Of a stretch of DNA of 64,000 nt, positions 21,051-32,440 are shown in pieces. A program made the position numbers and the translations under genes. The first letter of the stretch is position 1. Each line of letters starts with the position of its first letter. The stretch is from Takakia lepidozioides (lineage: Eukaryota; Streptophyta; Takakiopsida; Takakiales; Takakiaceae), in the NCBI GenBank assembly GCA_030704615.1, contig CM060732.1, positions 35,633,053 to 35,697,052 of the forward strand, written 5' to 3'. Under the pieces are notes generated by a model that saw only the letters and a list, made by a program, of their open reading frames with translations, had not been told where the DNA came from and searched no databases.

Positions 21051-22282
21051 TCATGTGTGCCATGGATGTCTACACCCCGTGGTCCTCACCGGTTTGCCCC
21101 CACTCGCTGCCTGTACCGTCTCGGTAGGCAAAGAGACTGTCAAGGGAAGTGCACTCCGCACTCTACGTTGCTCAGCCATAGCCAAGCTGATAATCCAGGT
21201 CAAGCAATTGAGATCCATTGCTTGCCCCAACACCTGACGACGTGATGCCTCAGAAAGAGAAAGCACCGCCGTGGTCCCAGTGGAAAATCCCATAGCCCGC
21301 TCTCGCTCGTCGCATTAGGCTCCACAAACTGTTGCAACTGAGCATCCCACAGGAGGCCAGGTCCACCATCCCAAAAAGCATGGGATCCTGGGAAGCTGAG
21401 CAGTGTAGGTAATGCTGCTTGTGGTTGACCCACCCTGTTGACCACTGCCAAAGGCGAATGGTCATCGTGTCTCACACGTTGAGACTGCCTCCCTGTGTCC
21501 AAAATGCCATCCATGGTGAGGTGTGCTGACCGTTGCACCCCATCAAATGCACGCTTGAGCAGTGCGGGGGGCATCAAGTTAGTCCACCAAAGCCGTGGAC
21601 GATGAGCCCGTGACCCCACTGCAGCTGCATCCAGCAACGCTGCTGACCCAAGCCACGACCGGACTTGATGCACACTGGCCATCACCCTGGCCCGAGAATC
21701 ACCCATCAGTGGCACATTCTCCAAGATGTATGCTGGAGATACAGCTTGATGAAGCTGCAAGTGGCGCAAAACCCGCACCATCTCCCAAAACAGACCCGTC
21801 CTCAAGTCTCGCAATCCATTGCCATGCCCGGCTGATGAATGCCCTTGGCAGGGCCAACCTGCCACTACCAGATCAATGGAGCCAACCTGCTCTAAATCCG
21901 GCGCCCCCAGCAACGAAATGTCTGCTGGCAAGGCTTGTTGGTATCCACGAACTGTAGACACTGGCAACAAAGCAGGGTACTGCTGTACCAATTGAGCAAC
22001 ATGGCGCAGTGAGACGCGTCGTGCAGTCTCATCCCTCTCCACATACAGGTAACGCCTTACTTGCACACCTGCCTGTAGCACAGCAGCCAATCCGGTGCTG
22101 ATCCCGCCAAACAAGTCCAGAAGGCAAATGCCTTCATTTGGATACTGCCACACAATAGGTGTGGTATCCAATGGTGACAACTGAGGTGGTCCTGGTGCAA
22201 TACCCGCACTCTCCTCCTCTACTGACGGTACAAAAGCCTCTACCCAGGCTTGTTGCACCCGTTGATCAGCAACCTGCTGCAA
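21051..22282 (-). pseudogene. C5-cytosine DNA methyltransferase domain of the Ty3 polyprotein
   Basis: This family adds a methyl group from S-adenosylmethionine to cytosine C5. Motifs occur in the usual, non-permuted order: CLLDLFGGISTG (I, cofactor binding), LYVERDE (II), VVAGWPCQGHSSAG (IV, catalytic Cys), YILENVP (VI, catalytic Glu), RAHRPRLWWTNL (VIII), then after a frame change near 21305 ERAMGF and LGQAMDLNCL (IX-X region). The order excludes plant DRM enzymes, and the motif style resembles DNMT3-like enzymes. It lies between protease and reverse transcriptase in the same sense, so it was part of pol. The 5' end abuts the nested MULE exactly at the 9-bp duplication. The frameshift removes the last motif, so this copy is inactive. 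Similar elements are known in Klebsormidium and dinoflagellates. Confidence 0.92.
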
Positions 22283-22289
22283 ATCCTTG
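22281..22289. repeat. Target-site duplication, left of MULE copy 2
   Basis: AAATCCTTG here is repeated directly after the right terminus at 29639-29647. The duplication falls inside Ty3 pol coding sequence, and both sides encode the same short K-D-L stretch in frame. Confidence 0.92.
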
Positions 22290-23122
22290 GGGGGTTGCTA
22301 TTCCATGAGCTCATGAGCTCATGAGCGGGCATGGCTCACCCATGAGCCGCAAAGTAACACACTTCGAATTTCGGCAAATTTTTTCGGGCCCAAAACTATA
22401 AAATAATCGAAAATCAAAGATTTCCGCGCTCATGCTGGAAGCACTCCGCTCATGAGTACCAGTGTACGCTCATGACTTGGAGCCCAGGCTCATGGACCGC
22501 CAGGCCAGGTCATAGAAAAACTGAATTCTGGGCAATAACGGCACCGAAATTATCCCAGAGGCAGAGACGCAAGCGGAATTAGGATCCGGGTTTGCAGACT
22601 CCGAAAACACAATGGCGACCTATAACCGTGGATAGTACTGTTGCAGAAGTGCAGGATGGTTGGGTATAACGACGCCGTAATTGGGCACAGGAAAAGAAAT
22701 AGCCGACTGAAGGCTCAGGAGTGAAGCCAACAACGGTGAAAGTAATTGGGCTCCACCAACCAAATACCCGGCTGCATCCTCCGGAATGCAGGCGATAACG
22801 GCGCCAAAATGGGCCCCGAAAACCAAATACTTGGCTGAAGCTACCGGAGTGCAGCCGATAACGGCGCCGAAATTGGGTCCGGAAACCAAATACCCAGCTG
22901 AAGGCTGGGGATTGCAACCAATAACGGTGCCGAAATTGACCTGCGGAAACAAAATTCTCGGCTGAAGCTTCCGTACTCCATCCAATAACGGCGCCGAAAT
23001 TGGGCTCCGGAGAGCAAATACCCGCCTTACGGTAAGGGAGGCCTTGCTCTCATTTTGCTCTTCACTCTTCTCTGTTGTGCCCATCTCCTCCCTGCTTTGA
23101 GTTCGTGCTATGTCGTGAGGCC

Positions 23123-23674
23123 ATGTCGTGCCCGAATCACATCTATCGACGCCAGACGGGAGTTATTTTCCCGAAAGCAGACGACATCATTGTTTTCCTG
23201 GATGTTTACAGGGACGATCCTCGACTTGTCCAGCTGAGAGCAATGGAGTTTCTTCCAGGATTGCACGATTCTCCTGGACCCCGGCTGGGGAGCAGGTGGT
23301 TCCTACGCATCATGGACCTGGACTTTCCGCATGAGTGGGAGCCGAACAGATCACGCACAGCGTTGCTGTATCGCTGGAATTGTTGCGAGTGGACGTATAA
23401 TGAGTGCATAGGTGAAAACTTTACGCGTGGACGGACTGGCTCGGAAAGTGGGGACATTCTCTTCAGTTATGAGGATGAGGAGGAGGGGAACACAGGGCCC
23501 ACTGTGAAAATGTCCTTCTACCAAGGAGGCGCTATCGATAAACACGACATCCTCGTTAATTTCAACCGGGCGACAGAAACCACTGACATTTTGTTCAAAT
23601 ATAGGCACCCGGTCATTGAGGAGGTCCTTGAGAGGCCAGTTAGAGTTCCTTCTTCTTGGGCGAGGGGACCATAG
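23123..23674 (+). CDS. MULE copy 2 ORF of unknown function, 183 aa
   Basis: Intact counterpart of the ORF at 2859-3410, with the same start (MSCPNH) and stop. Three residues differ (HEWEP, LVNFN and VIEEV in this copy). Its survival in a heavily deleted element could reflect recent shared ancestry rather than function. The family is not recognised. Confidence 0.5.
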   Translation: MSCPNHIYRRQTGVIFPKADDIIVFLDVYRDDPRLVQLRAMEFLPGLHDSPGPRLGSRWFLRIMDLDFPHEWEPNRSRTALLYRWNCCEWTYNECIGENFTRGRTGSESGDILFSYEDEEEGNTGPTVKMSFYQGGAIDKHDILVNFNRATETTDILFKYRHPVIEEVLERPVRVPSSWARGP

Positions 23675-24356
23675 GTCTTGCATGCTAGAGTAGACATGTT
23701 TCGACTCGCCGACACTCATGGCACATACATTTTCATTCAGAAATCAAGCAGCTTCCCTGTGCCATATGGGAATATACATGCTTGGATAATCTTCTGTTAA
23801 GGTTTTTTGCAATTCACTGCCAGTATGCTGGGACGTGTCCTTTGTCGTATGGATTGCTGTTTGCACAAGGTGCAGTATGCAAATGCTGGAATGTGCAGTA
23901 GGACCCTTCCCACTGGGACACAGAACTAGCAATCTTGTAAAGGCATCACATTTGCAGAACAGTAACAATGTATTTGTAGCAAATTGGAGTCTTGTCATAA
24001 AGGTGGACGAAAACGCCAGGATGGGCTGCGAAATCACTACAAATTGAATGAAGAGCAGTAACAAGGAAGCACTATGCAGTACACAGACCATAAACGGTGC
24101 TGAAATAGGTCTCAATGCCCGTTAATCTCCACACAATGTATGCTTTACTCGGATCCATTTGTAGACAACCAAAATAAAAAAAGCATGCGCATGCCATTCA
24201 TGGCCAAAAACCACATTCTCATGTATTGCGGCACCGAAATTCACATGTAGCCATGGCGATGCGGCACCACCAAGTGTATAATTCCTCACAAAAAAATAGG
24301 GTGCAAGAAGATGAATGTAATATAATTGCCACTTTCTCCTTCCCGAATGTGGAATG

Positions 24357-24960
24357 TCAAGCAGTCCGACCAGTATCCTGCCGTAGGGCCTTGTACAGCT
24401 CGTTGAAACTCAGTGTTGGAGCATGGATGAAGACGTCCACTGCGGATATGCAACTCATGCGCTTCAGAAAAATGTAATAAAGGTGTTTGCAGGGGACGTA
24501 TGCTGCATTCTTCGATTCCATAACAAGGAAGTCCTCACAGTTGCAAGCTGGGTACTGTGAAACCGTGATTGTATACACGACACTGCGCGCAGCAGACCCG
24601 GCTGTTGACAACTGAAATATGCGCCCCATCCCGGGGTGAGGAACATCCCTGCAACCTTGCACTATGCAGGGCATTGCAATAGCGTTGGCCATCCTGGTGT
24701 CGTTCGCCTTTGTTGGTGGCCGCCGTCTTTTCAGTTTCCCCCACAGATGGGTGGGCCAAGCTGCGGGGTCACCCACCGGTATGCGGGGCGAAGAGCTTCT
24801 CGTGGGAGGAGGATGACGACTGGGAATTGGATTTCGTGGAACGTATTTTAGCTTTCAGAGAATCAGGATGGAAGTTGACGTTTACCCAAACACGGGAGTC
24901 CATGTTGAAGACGGGACCTCTCGGTACGCTCCGCAGCGAAGTCCTGCAGTGAGAAGAGTG
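24357..24960 (-). pseudogene. Remnant of MULE transposase (SWIM end)
   Basis: The last 139 residues of the transposase are kept, including the SWIM finger CNC...CKH and the C-terminus ending DTGRTA. At about 24844 this is fused out of frame to the extreme N-terminal exon (SLKAKI), because 3.05 kb in between is deleted. The catalytic residues are gone. Confidence 0.85.
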
Positions 24961-25149
24961 TGTCCTACCTAATAACACAAATGATTTTCTGGAGGATTCT
25001 GTATCCAACAGGATGGGTGATCAGTGCACGTAAAGATGAAGGTGTGTAACGTACGTTACAAAAACGGACGACAACATCAAGTTCACATCGGATATTTGGT
25101 GCCTGAATTGTAATGTACAACCACTTGGGCTACAATAAATCAGGCCTTC

Positions 25150-25549
25150 CCATGAATTTCGGCACCGAAATCTGGATGAACATCTCTGTCATGTAACAAC
25201 TTTGGAAGCCAGGGGATGAATTCCGGCGACAGAAATCGTAATTTGTTCACCTCATGAAACTGACCAAGCACCCAACGGATGGATTTCGGTGCCGAAATTC
25301 GGATGAACATCTTCTTCATCAAATTGTTTCTGCACATGAGGGTTGAATTTGGATGCCAAAATACGGATGAATGTGTTCCTGATTACAGTCGTGATTCACC
25401 ACATGTCCGGATATTGGTGCCAACATCCAAATGACAGTAATCCTGAATCGGCAGAATGGATGTATTTCGGCGCCGAAATTCATTCTTCTCTTTTTCCGAC
25501 CCTAATTCTGCTGCCCTGTGGATGGATTTCAGTGCCGAAATTCATCTGA

Positions 25550-25593
<44 letters not shown>

Positions 25594-26640
25594 CTTTGCA
25601 ACAGATGAACTTCGGCGCCGAATCTCATCCAAGTACTCCCTTCTAATTTTCCTTTTTCTTCGCGAGCAATGAATTTCGGCACCGAAATTCATCCGAAGTC
25701 CTCCAAAAAAAAAAAAATTCTTCGCGAGCAATGAATTTCAACGCCTAAATTCATCCGAAGTCCTCCCCAAATTTATTTTTTCTTCGCGAGCAATGAATTT
25801 CGGCGCTGAAATTCATCCGAAGTCCTCCCGAAATTTTTTTTTTCTTCACGAGCTATGAATTTCGGCGCCGAAATTTAACCGATTCCATCCCTCCAAATTT
25901 TTTTCAGGGTTTGAGCGCCGGATTTCGGCGCCGAAATTCATCCAATGCCCTCCCTCCAATATTTATTTTTCTTTGAAAGGGATGAATTTCGGCGCCGAAA
26001 TTCGTCCAAACCCGACACTTATTTTTTGCTTCTGGATGATATAATTTTCCGTAAATCGTTGGAAATACCCCGTTCCGACGAAGATAACAGGAATATTCTG
26101 CATTTAATGGAGAAATCGGCATATTGAACCCCTTCTGTCAAAATTAATTGCATTTTAGCCGTTTTTTTCATTTGAAACTGACAGTATCCATTAAGTGGTC
26201 TTTTTCGCACGGGACGTTGCCGCACATAAAGTATAATTTCGGCGCCGAAATTATAGTTAAATGTCCACAAATGGCAAGTCCAACAGGCATGGACAGCATC
26301 CGTCAGGGGCAATGATGGCGGCAAAGCATAGCATGGTGCCGATTTAGTCTTCGCTCTAGATGAATTTCGGCGCCAAAATATGGATGATTTCACCTCGTCT
26401 ACGCGCGGATGGAGATATTCGTAATGAATTTCGGCGCCGAAATATGGATGAAATGTGCCCAAGTGCAGCCGTTTCCACTGTCTCGGAATTAATTCCGGCT
26501 CCAATATCCCACTGACAGGTTTGCTCATGACGGATGAGGACTTGGGAAGCGATGAATTGCGGCGCCGAAATTCGTAAGTTTGTGTATGAAAGCACTTGAA
26601 TAAGATGAATTTCGGCACCGAAATTCATCCATCCGCTGAT
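25150..26640. repeat. Array of GGCGCC-centred palindromes in MULE copy 2
   Basis: Counterpart of 7920-9420 with about 16 palindromes. It differs from copy 1 by many small changes, lost units and altered spacers, and is among the most divergent parts of the two elements. Several cores are decayed at CpG (GGCACC, GGTGCC, GGCGCT). Confidence 0.9.
25552..25593. repeat. Homopolymer of 42 T
   Basis: An uninterrupted run of 42 T lies between two palindromes. The matching place in copy 1 (8338-8349) has only a short T run, so it expanded in this copy or is an assembly artefact. Confidence 0.9.
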
Positions 26641-27295
26641 GAAACGTACCGACCTGACTGTTGAATGTCATAGGCAGGGGATTTTCATGGCGGTTGGGTT
26701 TCATGATGTGCGGATATTTCATTCAATGCCGGCTGCTCCGAGAACAGCATCCGATGAACGGAAGGTATTTCGGTGCCGCAATTCGGATAAACTGTCTTGT
26801 ACTGGTGGCTGGAACTGGCACGCGTCGTGTTCCAGTCGACTTCATCCGTGCGAACGTGTCAGGGGTCACAATCTCTTCATCACCCATACGGCAAAAAATG
26901 TTGGACGGTGGCAACGCTTCGGGAGACGTGACTGCTTACGCATCTGCTCGTGCATAGTGGTTGCATGTTCCACCGCTTCGCTCTCTCGCTCCTTGCCCTT
27001 CTGCAGTGACGTTCTCCTGCGTTTCCTCTCCTTATGCGGCATAGTGGTAGCATAGAGTTTGTAGAAGGTCAGGCGACTCCGGCAAAGAGAAAGAGGACGT
27101 GGGATTTTGGGAAGCCGCCGACGACACGACTTAAGCTCCGTTTCATGCATGAAATGCAGACCTCGTTATCCGGAGACTCGGATCGCCCACCAGTGAGAGA
27201 TTCGTGCTTTGCGGATGTGAAGCACTCCATACGCAATATTCCTTTTACACCTTTTTTTTTGCGTGCAGTGTCTCATGTTTTCCTGTTTGTTTGAC

Positions 27296-28946
27296 ATGGA
27301 AGCTGGGGAGGGATCGCAGGGGGGCGAGGCAACACAGTCAACTTTGGATACTCCTGCCCGGGTGCTGCGCTCGAAAGGTGGAAGTGCATCGAGGCAGGCG
27401 AGTCCTCATTCAACACCTCAGATATCGCCTCAGAAAAGCCCACCTAGAGTTCGGAAGCCGAGGAAGCAGAAGGAGCCCATGGCTTCGCCAGTAAAACCCC
27501 TAGGGCGACTGGAAGCGGAGATATTGGGTTTGCAGTCAATTTCAGAAACGGATGCGGTGGAGGCCGCTGGAGATGTGGGAGTTGGATCTGCAGAAGGGCG
27601 GCCCATTGAGCTGACAGAAGGAGAGGACGACAACGTGGTACGACTTGGCGACGATCAGAACCTGCTGGAGCTTGCGGAGGAGCAAAACCTCCAGGACATT
27701 TCCTTCTCTACAGACTCGTATCTTTCAGGCATTTTGCTTTGTGAAGGAACATTCGAAATTCATATTACGTGAAGCAGGAAGACTTGTTGATTCCACAGTT
27801 GATCCACTAGAGTATAACGTCCTGTTCAACCATGTGGGAGAGAAGGACATTCTTTGTGATTTGTCGGGCAAGCCATGGAGGTATGGCAGGACCAGGAGTC
27901 CTGCATTCATCCAGACGCTCATGGAAACATGTACAGATGTTGAAGGCAGGGTCCGCGACGTCATTGCAAATACAGGTGAGAACGTTAATTGAATGCGGCA
28001 CCGAAATTGACACCATTTCCGTTTGTGTATGTTTGCTTGTGCGAGGAAGCGACTCATTCTTGAGTTTGGCTGTGGTTGTGTCGTATGAATTCGCAGGTGC
28101 CTGTATGTGGGCGGGAAGGATGTCGAACCGATTTGTGTTCTCATTTGAGGGGGATACGGCCTTGTACGATTACAATTTGGCGGGCCTTCAGCGTCTGCCT
28201 CCGACCGAGGATCCCAAAAACGTAGAAGATGACGTGGAAGGGGAGGAGGAAGATGAAGAGGAGGAAGTCCAGGAAATTCGTTCGATGCAGGGGCGCCCGA
28301 AGCCGCTTCCCCCAATGCCTGTCTTCGAGTGAGTTGCACCATAGTAAGTGTATTGGTTTCGGTTGTAGGGACCATGCAACCTGCCGATGATTCCCTGTTT
28401 GAATTCTCTAATGTACTTCATTCTATGTTTGTGCGTACACTCAGCCTTGCAGAGTCGTCCGACGAGGAGAAGCTGGGAGACTTGCCCGAATCGGACCCTG
28501 TTGCAGAGGAGGAGACAGAATCGCATCGGCCATTCTTTGCCAGAAAATCGTTTCTCGCGAGTCCCCAGAAGCCCTTTTTTCTACCAGCCTATGCAGACAC
28601 GGCTGCCAAAGAAGCCATCAGGAGGGAGGATAGGCCTACTCGGTTAGAGCAATTGACATACGGGAATGAGAAGAGAATTATAATGAGGCGTGAGGCCAAA
28701 CATAGAATTGTGAAAGGCAGAGTAGGGAAGTTCGTAATAGAATCCGTGTCCGAGAGCGAGGGGAATGTTGAGGACACCTCCGCACCCAGGTGGACAGTTC
28801 CGGTTGGTGAGGATGGTATTTTTGAGGGGAGGGCTTCTCAGAGTAACAGCGGTAGCGGCAGTGCAGGTTCGGAGGCAGGTGGAAGGCAGCCATCCTTGCA
28901 TGAGGCCGGGGATGCATCGGACAGTGATAGCGGATCCTCACCATAG
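27296..28946 (+). pseudogene. Deleted copy of the MULE second gene
   Basis: The first exon (MEAGEGSQGG...) runs to LQDI at about 27697. It is then joined by deletion to the intron and exon in front of the methyltransferase-like C-terminal part, which continues with motif I-like residues and the acidic Ser-rich tail. The ParB-like segment and the altered DPPY region are absent. The tail (28329-28946) is virtually identical to copy 1. Confidence 0.8.
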
Positions 28947-29638
28947 CGAAGTCTCATTTGGATCCTTTTGTTGTACAGTTCTGAAACACTTAATGAAAAT
29001 ATTGACGATTTGAAAAATCATTGTGTTCAGACTGCTTGTCCGATTCCCTACATTTCTTCCGCCAACCAAAATGTATAATAAAAGCAGAAGAGACGCAAAC
29101 TTCAGTGAAGAACCCTACAAGTAATTTATGCACACCATCGAGCCGAGAACTTGAAGCCATGAAAACCCTGCCGTTTCTAACATTCCTATTGGGAAATTTG
29201 GCGCCGAAATAGCCCAGTGCGCGCCTTCGTTATATGGGCCTCAAAAATTCCACGGATGAATTACTGTACCAAAATATCGCGATGGAAGCCTTTAGCACAA
29301 GGCACTTCAGCACATTCCACTTGGGTATTTTGGCGCCCAAATAGCCCGTTCTGCGCCATTAAATACCGCACTATATCACATTTTAAGAGGTAATTTCGGT
29401 GCAGAAATACCCCGGTGGATGTCTTCAAAACACCATTTTAGCATACTTCTCTTGGGAATAACGGCGCCGAAATACCTCATTCCGCATCCTGGACCAGGAG
29501 AAACAGACCCTATTACCGAGGTAAGAGGACATAACACCGTCAATAAAGGCAGGAAAATTCCAATTCCGCAGATGCCCGCTCATGAGCTAATAGGCTCATA
29601 GGCTCATGGGCTCATGCGCTCATGAAATAGTAAACCTC

Positions 29639-29647
29639 AAATCCTTG
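29639..29647. repeat. Target-site duplication, right of MULE copy 2
   Basis: Second copy of AAATCCTTG. A 9-bp duplication is the Mutator hallmark and fixes the element's borders at 22290 and 29638. Confidence 0.92.
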
Positions 29648-30546
29648 CTCGTACCCCACAATGGAGTGTGAGCAACCAGGGCAGGCAACTCCGCCATACC
29701 ATGCATGTCATCCTGTTCTGCTGGAGGTGGCACATCTTCTGCATGGGCATTGCCTTCCAGCAACTCTCCAGGCCAACTAATTGCAGCTGTAAAGGCGGCT
29801 AGTGTTGGCATGTTGCCTCGCTGGGCAGCCGCAATACCCCCAATGAATGTCACAGGGAGCTGTGCACGACGACCATCCCCTGACTGCCATCCAGGCCTAT
29901 AGAATGCTGACTCCTCCCAAAAGTCCAGGGTGAAGCCCATGGGGTATAACATTGCCTTACCAACGAGGACATCGTAAGAAACCGCGTCTGTCACAATGGC
30001 CTTGGCTCGCATTACTGAGCAATCGATAGGATGATCCGGCTACAGTCTAATGGCCAACTGATGCCGTGTCATGCCCCGAGCCTGCTCTGATCCTCCCAGA
30101 GATGTCTGTATCTGGAAAGGACAAGGCTCCATATCCGCCTCGATAAGGCCCAAACCTGCAATAGCAGCTCTGCCCAACATCAGTGGCTGAGCTCCCGAGT
30201 CCAACAAGACCCGCAGTGGCCGATACTTCTTGCCTGCCGGTCCACTCAAAGAGAAAATATCATCCTGGTTGTCTAACAAGACAACTCCAGGTGTCACCAT
30301 GGCGCGCTCAAAGGCTGGCCTAGCTGGCAGCTCCGTCAACCTGGCAGCTGCAGCTTGCCAGGGCCCAGCCGTGGCAGTCTTGACCCTCAAATCCAAGGAT
30401 CCCTCTGCCACTACACCTTCTACTAACTCCGCAGAAGATGAAGTGACCTCCCCACTCTCACAGAGTGTTGCTGCTAGTCTGAACACTGCAGCTGGTCTTA
30501 CCCCGGCGTCGCAATCATGGTTGCCGAGAACAGTGGGGCTTGACAC
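29648..30546 (-). pseudogene. Ty3 aspartic protease region
   Basis: Retropepsin cuts the Gag-Pol polyprotein. LRVLLDSGAQPLMLG near 30200 holds the DSGA catalytic motif. A TAG at 30040-30042 (IRL*PDHP) interrupts and fits CAG to TAG. The frame then continues through a conserved-looking segment (YDVLVGKAMLYP) to the nested MULE at 29638. The link to Gag upstream is broken by a frame change near 30510-30546. Confidence 0.82.
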
Positions 30547-32440
30547 ACAGAGGTGGCTGCCCCCAATAACACACCAACTACACTAGCCTTGGTAGCAGGT
30601 GTCAGTGCTGCACGTGTAGCTCTCCCCAATGGCATAGTACCCTCCGCCTCGGTAACAGTCGGGCGAGAACTAAGTGCCATGGATGGCGTTGACATTGTCT
30701 CCGCCAAGGTGAATGACTGAGGCAGCCTTGCCTGACGGCTTGCCTCCCCACGTTGTGGATCCAACTCCACCTCTGCACCTCGTGGCTCAGGAACTCGTGC
30801 TGCTCCTCGAGTCACGGCTGCAGCAGACTCCACCTGCTCTAGTGGTAGTGCTGCTCCGCACATGAATCCCATGCCTCCCATATCTCCTCCCTCAGGAGTA
30901 GGAGGTGGACCATCCGCCTGGGAGCCGGTACCGCCTGAGCTATAGCCATGGCAGCGAGCCTCTGCTCTAGTTGCTGAAGCCGATTGGCCATGCCTTGGTC
31001 AACACCCTGACCTCCGCGTCCTTGGCCATGTGGAGCTTGCCCTTGGCCTGCACCTCGTGCCCGACCACCTCGTCGTCTTTGGGCTGGTCCACCTCGCCCC
31101 CGGCCACCGTTATTCCCTTGGAACTGGCCTGGGCGCAACTCAGGATGCAAGTCATAACACTGGGCATCTCCATGCCCATACTTGCCGCAATGCCCACACT
31201 GCAACTATGCAGGCTGTGCTTGTGCCGGCCTTTTGCCACTCTCTGGGCAATCTCTCTTGACATGGGGTCCTCCACATGTCCAACATATCACCCCTGGTTG
31301 CTGTTGGCCTGCAAAAGATGCCACGGGCCTTTGCACCTGAGGTCCCTTGTAAGCTCCATGGAACTTGGGCTGGGCAACCTTGCCCCCCTGACCACGCTGT
31401 TGGGCAGTCCTTTGTGCCTGTGGGCTGACAGCTGTGCCCCGTGCAGGCATGTCCTGGCCAAATCCAATTGTAACAACTCGCTCCTCCACCATGTTGAGCT
31501 CAATCCGCTCAGCCAGCAGAAACACATTTGCTAATGTGGGTTGGGCTACTTGTAACAGGGTTGCATCTCGCACCCTTCTCTTGAGCTCCTTGTCCAGAAT
31601 TCCATACCAAAACTGGATTGCCTGAGCTTCAGTAACCCCTTGGGTCACACTTATCAAGCGCCTCATATGAGTGTACGCCTCTCGCAGACTCTCACTAGGT
31701 TTGCGCTGGAAGTCTTGCAAACTTCGCAGTTTCTCTGTCCGTATACCTTGGTAGTTCCTCCGCAACTCCTGGAAGAACTCCACCACCGGGTTGAATCTAG
31801 GCACATGTGTTGTAGTCGTGGGAGGAGGAGTAGTAGCACTTTTTGAACTGGTACCACCTACAGAAGTACCAACACTACTTGCTCCACTACTAGTGCTGGC
31901 AGTGTGAGCTATTGGTACTAATGCAGCTACTGGTCGCGTCGTGCCTCGAGTAATGGAGACGTAGTCAGGTGAACAATACATCCTCCACTCCTCAATCTCT
32001 GCTTCATGTCCTTGCCTGAACTCGTGGTAATCGTCCATAGGCGGGCCTTCCAAATGCTGGAACAGTCCCTTCCACGCCATGAATGGGGTGAATAGCTGTG
32101 GATTGCGCATCTGCTACAAATCACACCAGCTGTCGAACTCCTGGATAAAGTCATCCAACTCGATTGTGCCCACAGCTCCAGAGTACCTACAAGGCCCCTT
32201 GGTAGCTCCATACATCTCCTCCATGTCGTCCCACAACAATGGCGAATGAAAGTGCATACCTGTTGATGAAGCCTCCGAGTCTGTGTCTGACTCTACAGTA
32301 ATTGAGGGTGGCGGTGAAGGCGGTCTGAACCGAATACCTCGTCTTGTGAACCCACTCTCACTGTTACTGCCTGTAGCCGTACTCCCCTCAAAACCCTTGG
32401 GTAACTCCGTAATGACACTCACAATGTGCACCTCCTCCAC
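30547..32440 (-). pseudogene. Ty3 Gag with two CCHC zinc knuckles
   Basis: Gag forms the particle and binds RNA. The core has FFQELRRNYQ, SLREAYTHMRRL and FWYGILDKELKRRV, typical of plant Ty3 Gag. Two knuckles follow: CWTCGGPHVKRDC and CGHCGKYGHGDAQC, then a Gly/Arg-rich stretch. TAG codons at 32114-32116 (CDL*QMRN) and 31205-31207 (QPA*LQCG) break it. Both read as CAG to TAG. A frame change near 30915 separates it from the Pro/Ala-rich linker before protease. No ATG is found at the N-terminus near 32440, where GTG stands. Confidence 0.88.

Larger units (their letters stand above)
22290..29638. mobile_element. MULE copy 2, internally deleted, nested in the Ty3 element
   Basis: The copy is 7349 bp and is colinear with copy 1 except for two large deletions. 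Against copy 1 it lacks about 4583-7631 (transposase N-terminal and catalytic parts) and about 10473-13727 (ParB-like region and front of the methyltransferase-like fold). Both junctions share 2-bp microhomology (GT and CA). It keeps both termini, the small left ORF, the SWIM part, the palindrome array and the tail of the second gene. It cannot make transposase and must have moved in trans, or been deleted after insertion. Confidence 0.93.

Noticed and set aside
21051-22282. Plant DRM or CMT host gene rather than a retrotransposon domain
   Set aside because: Motif order is not permuted as in DRM, there is no chromodomain or BAH as in CMT, and both sides continue into pol in the same sense.
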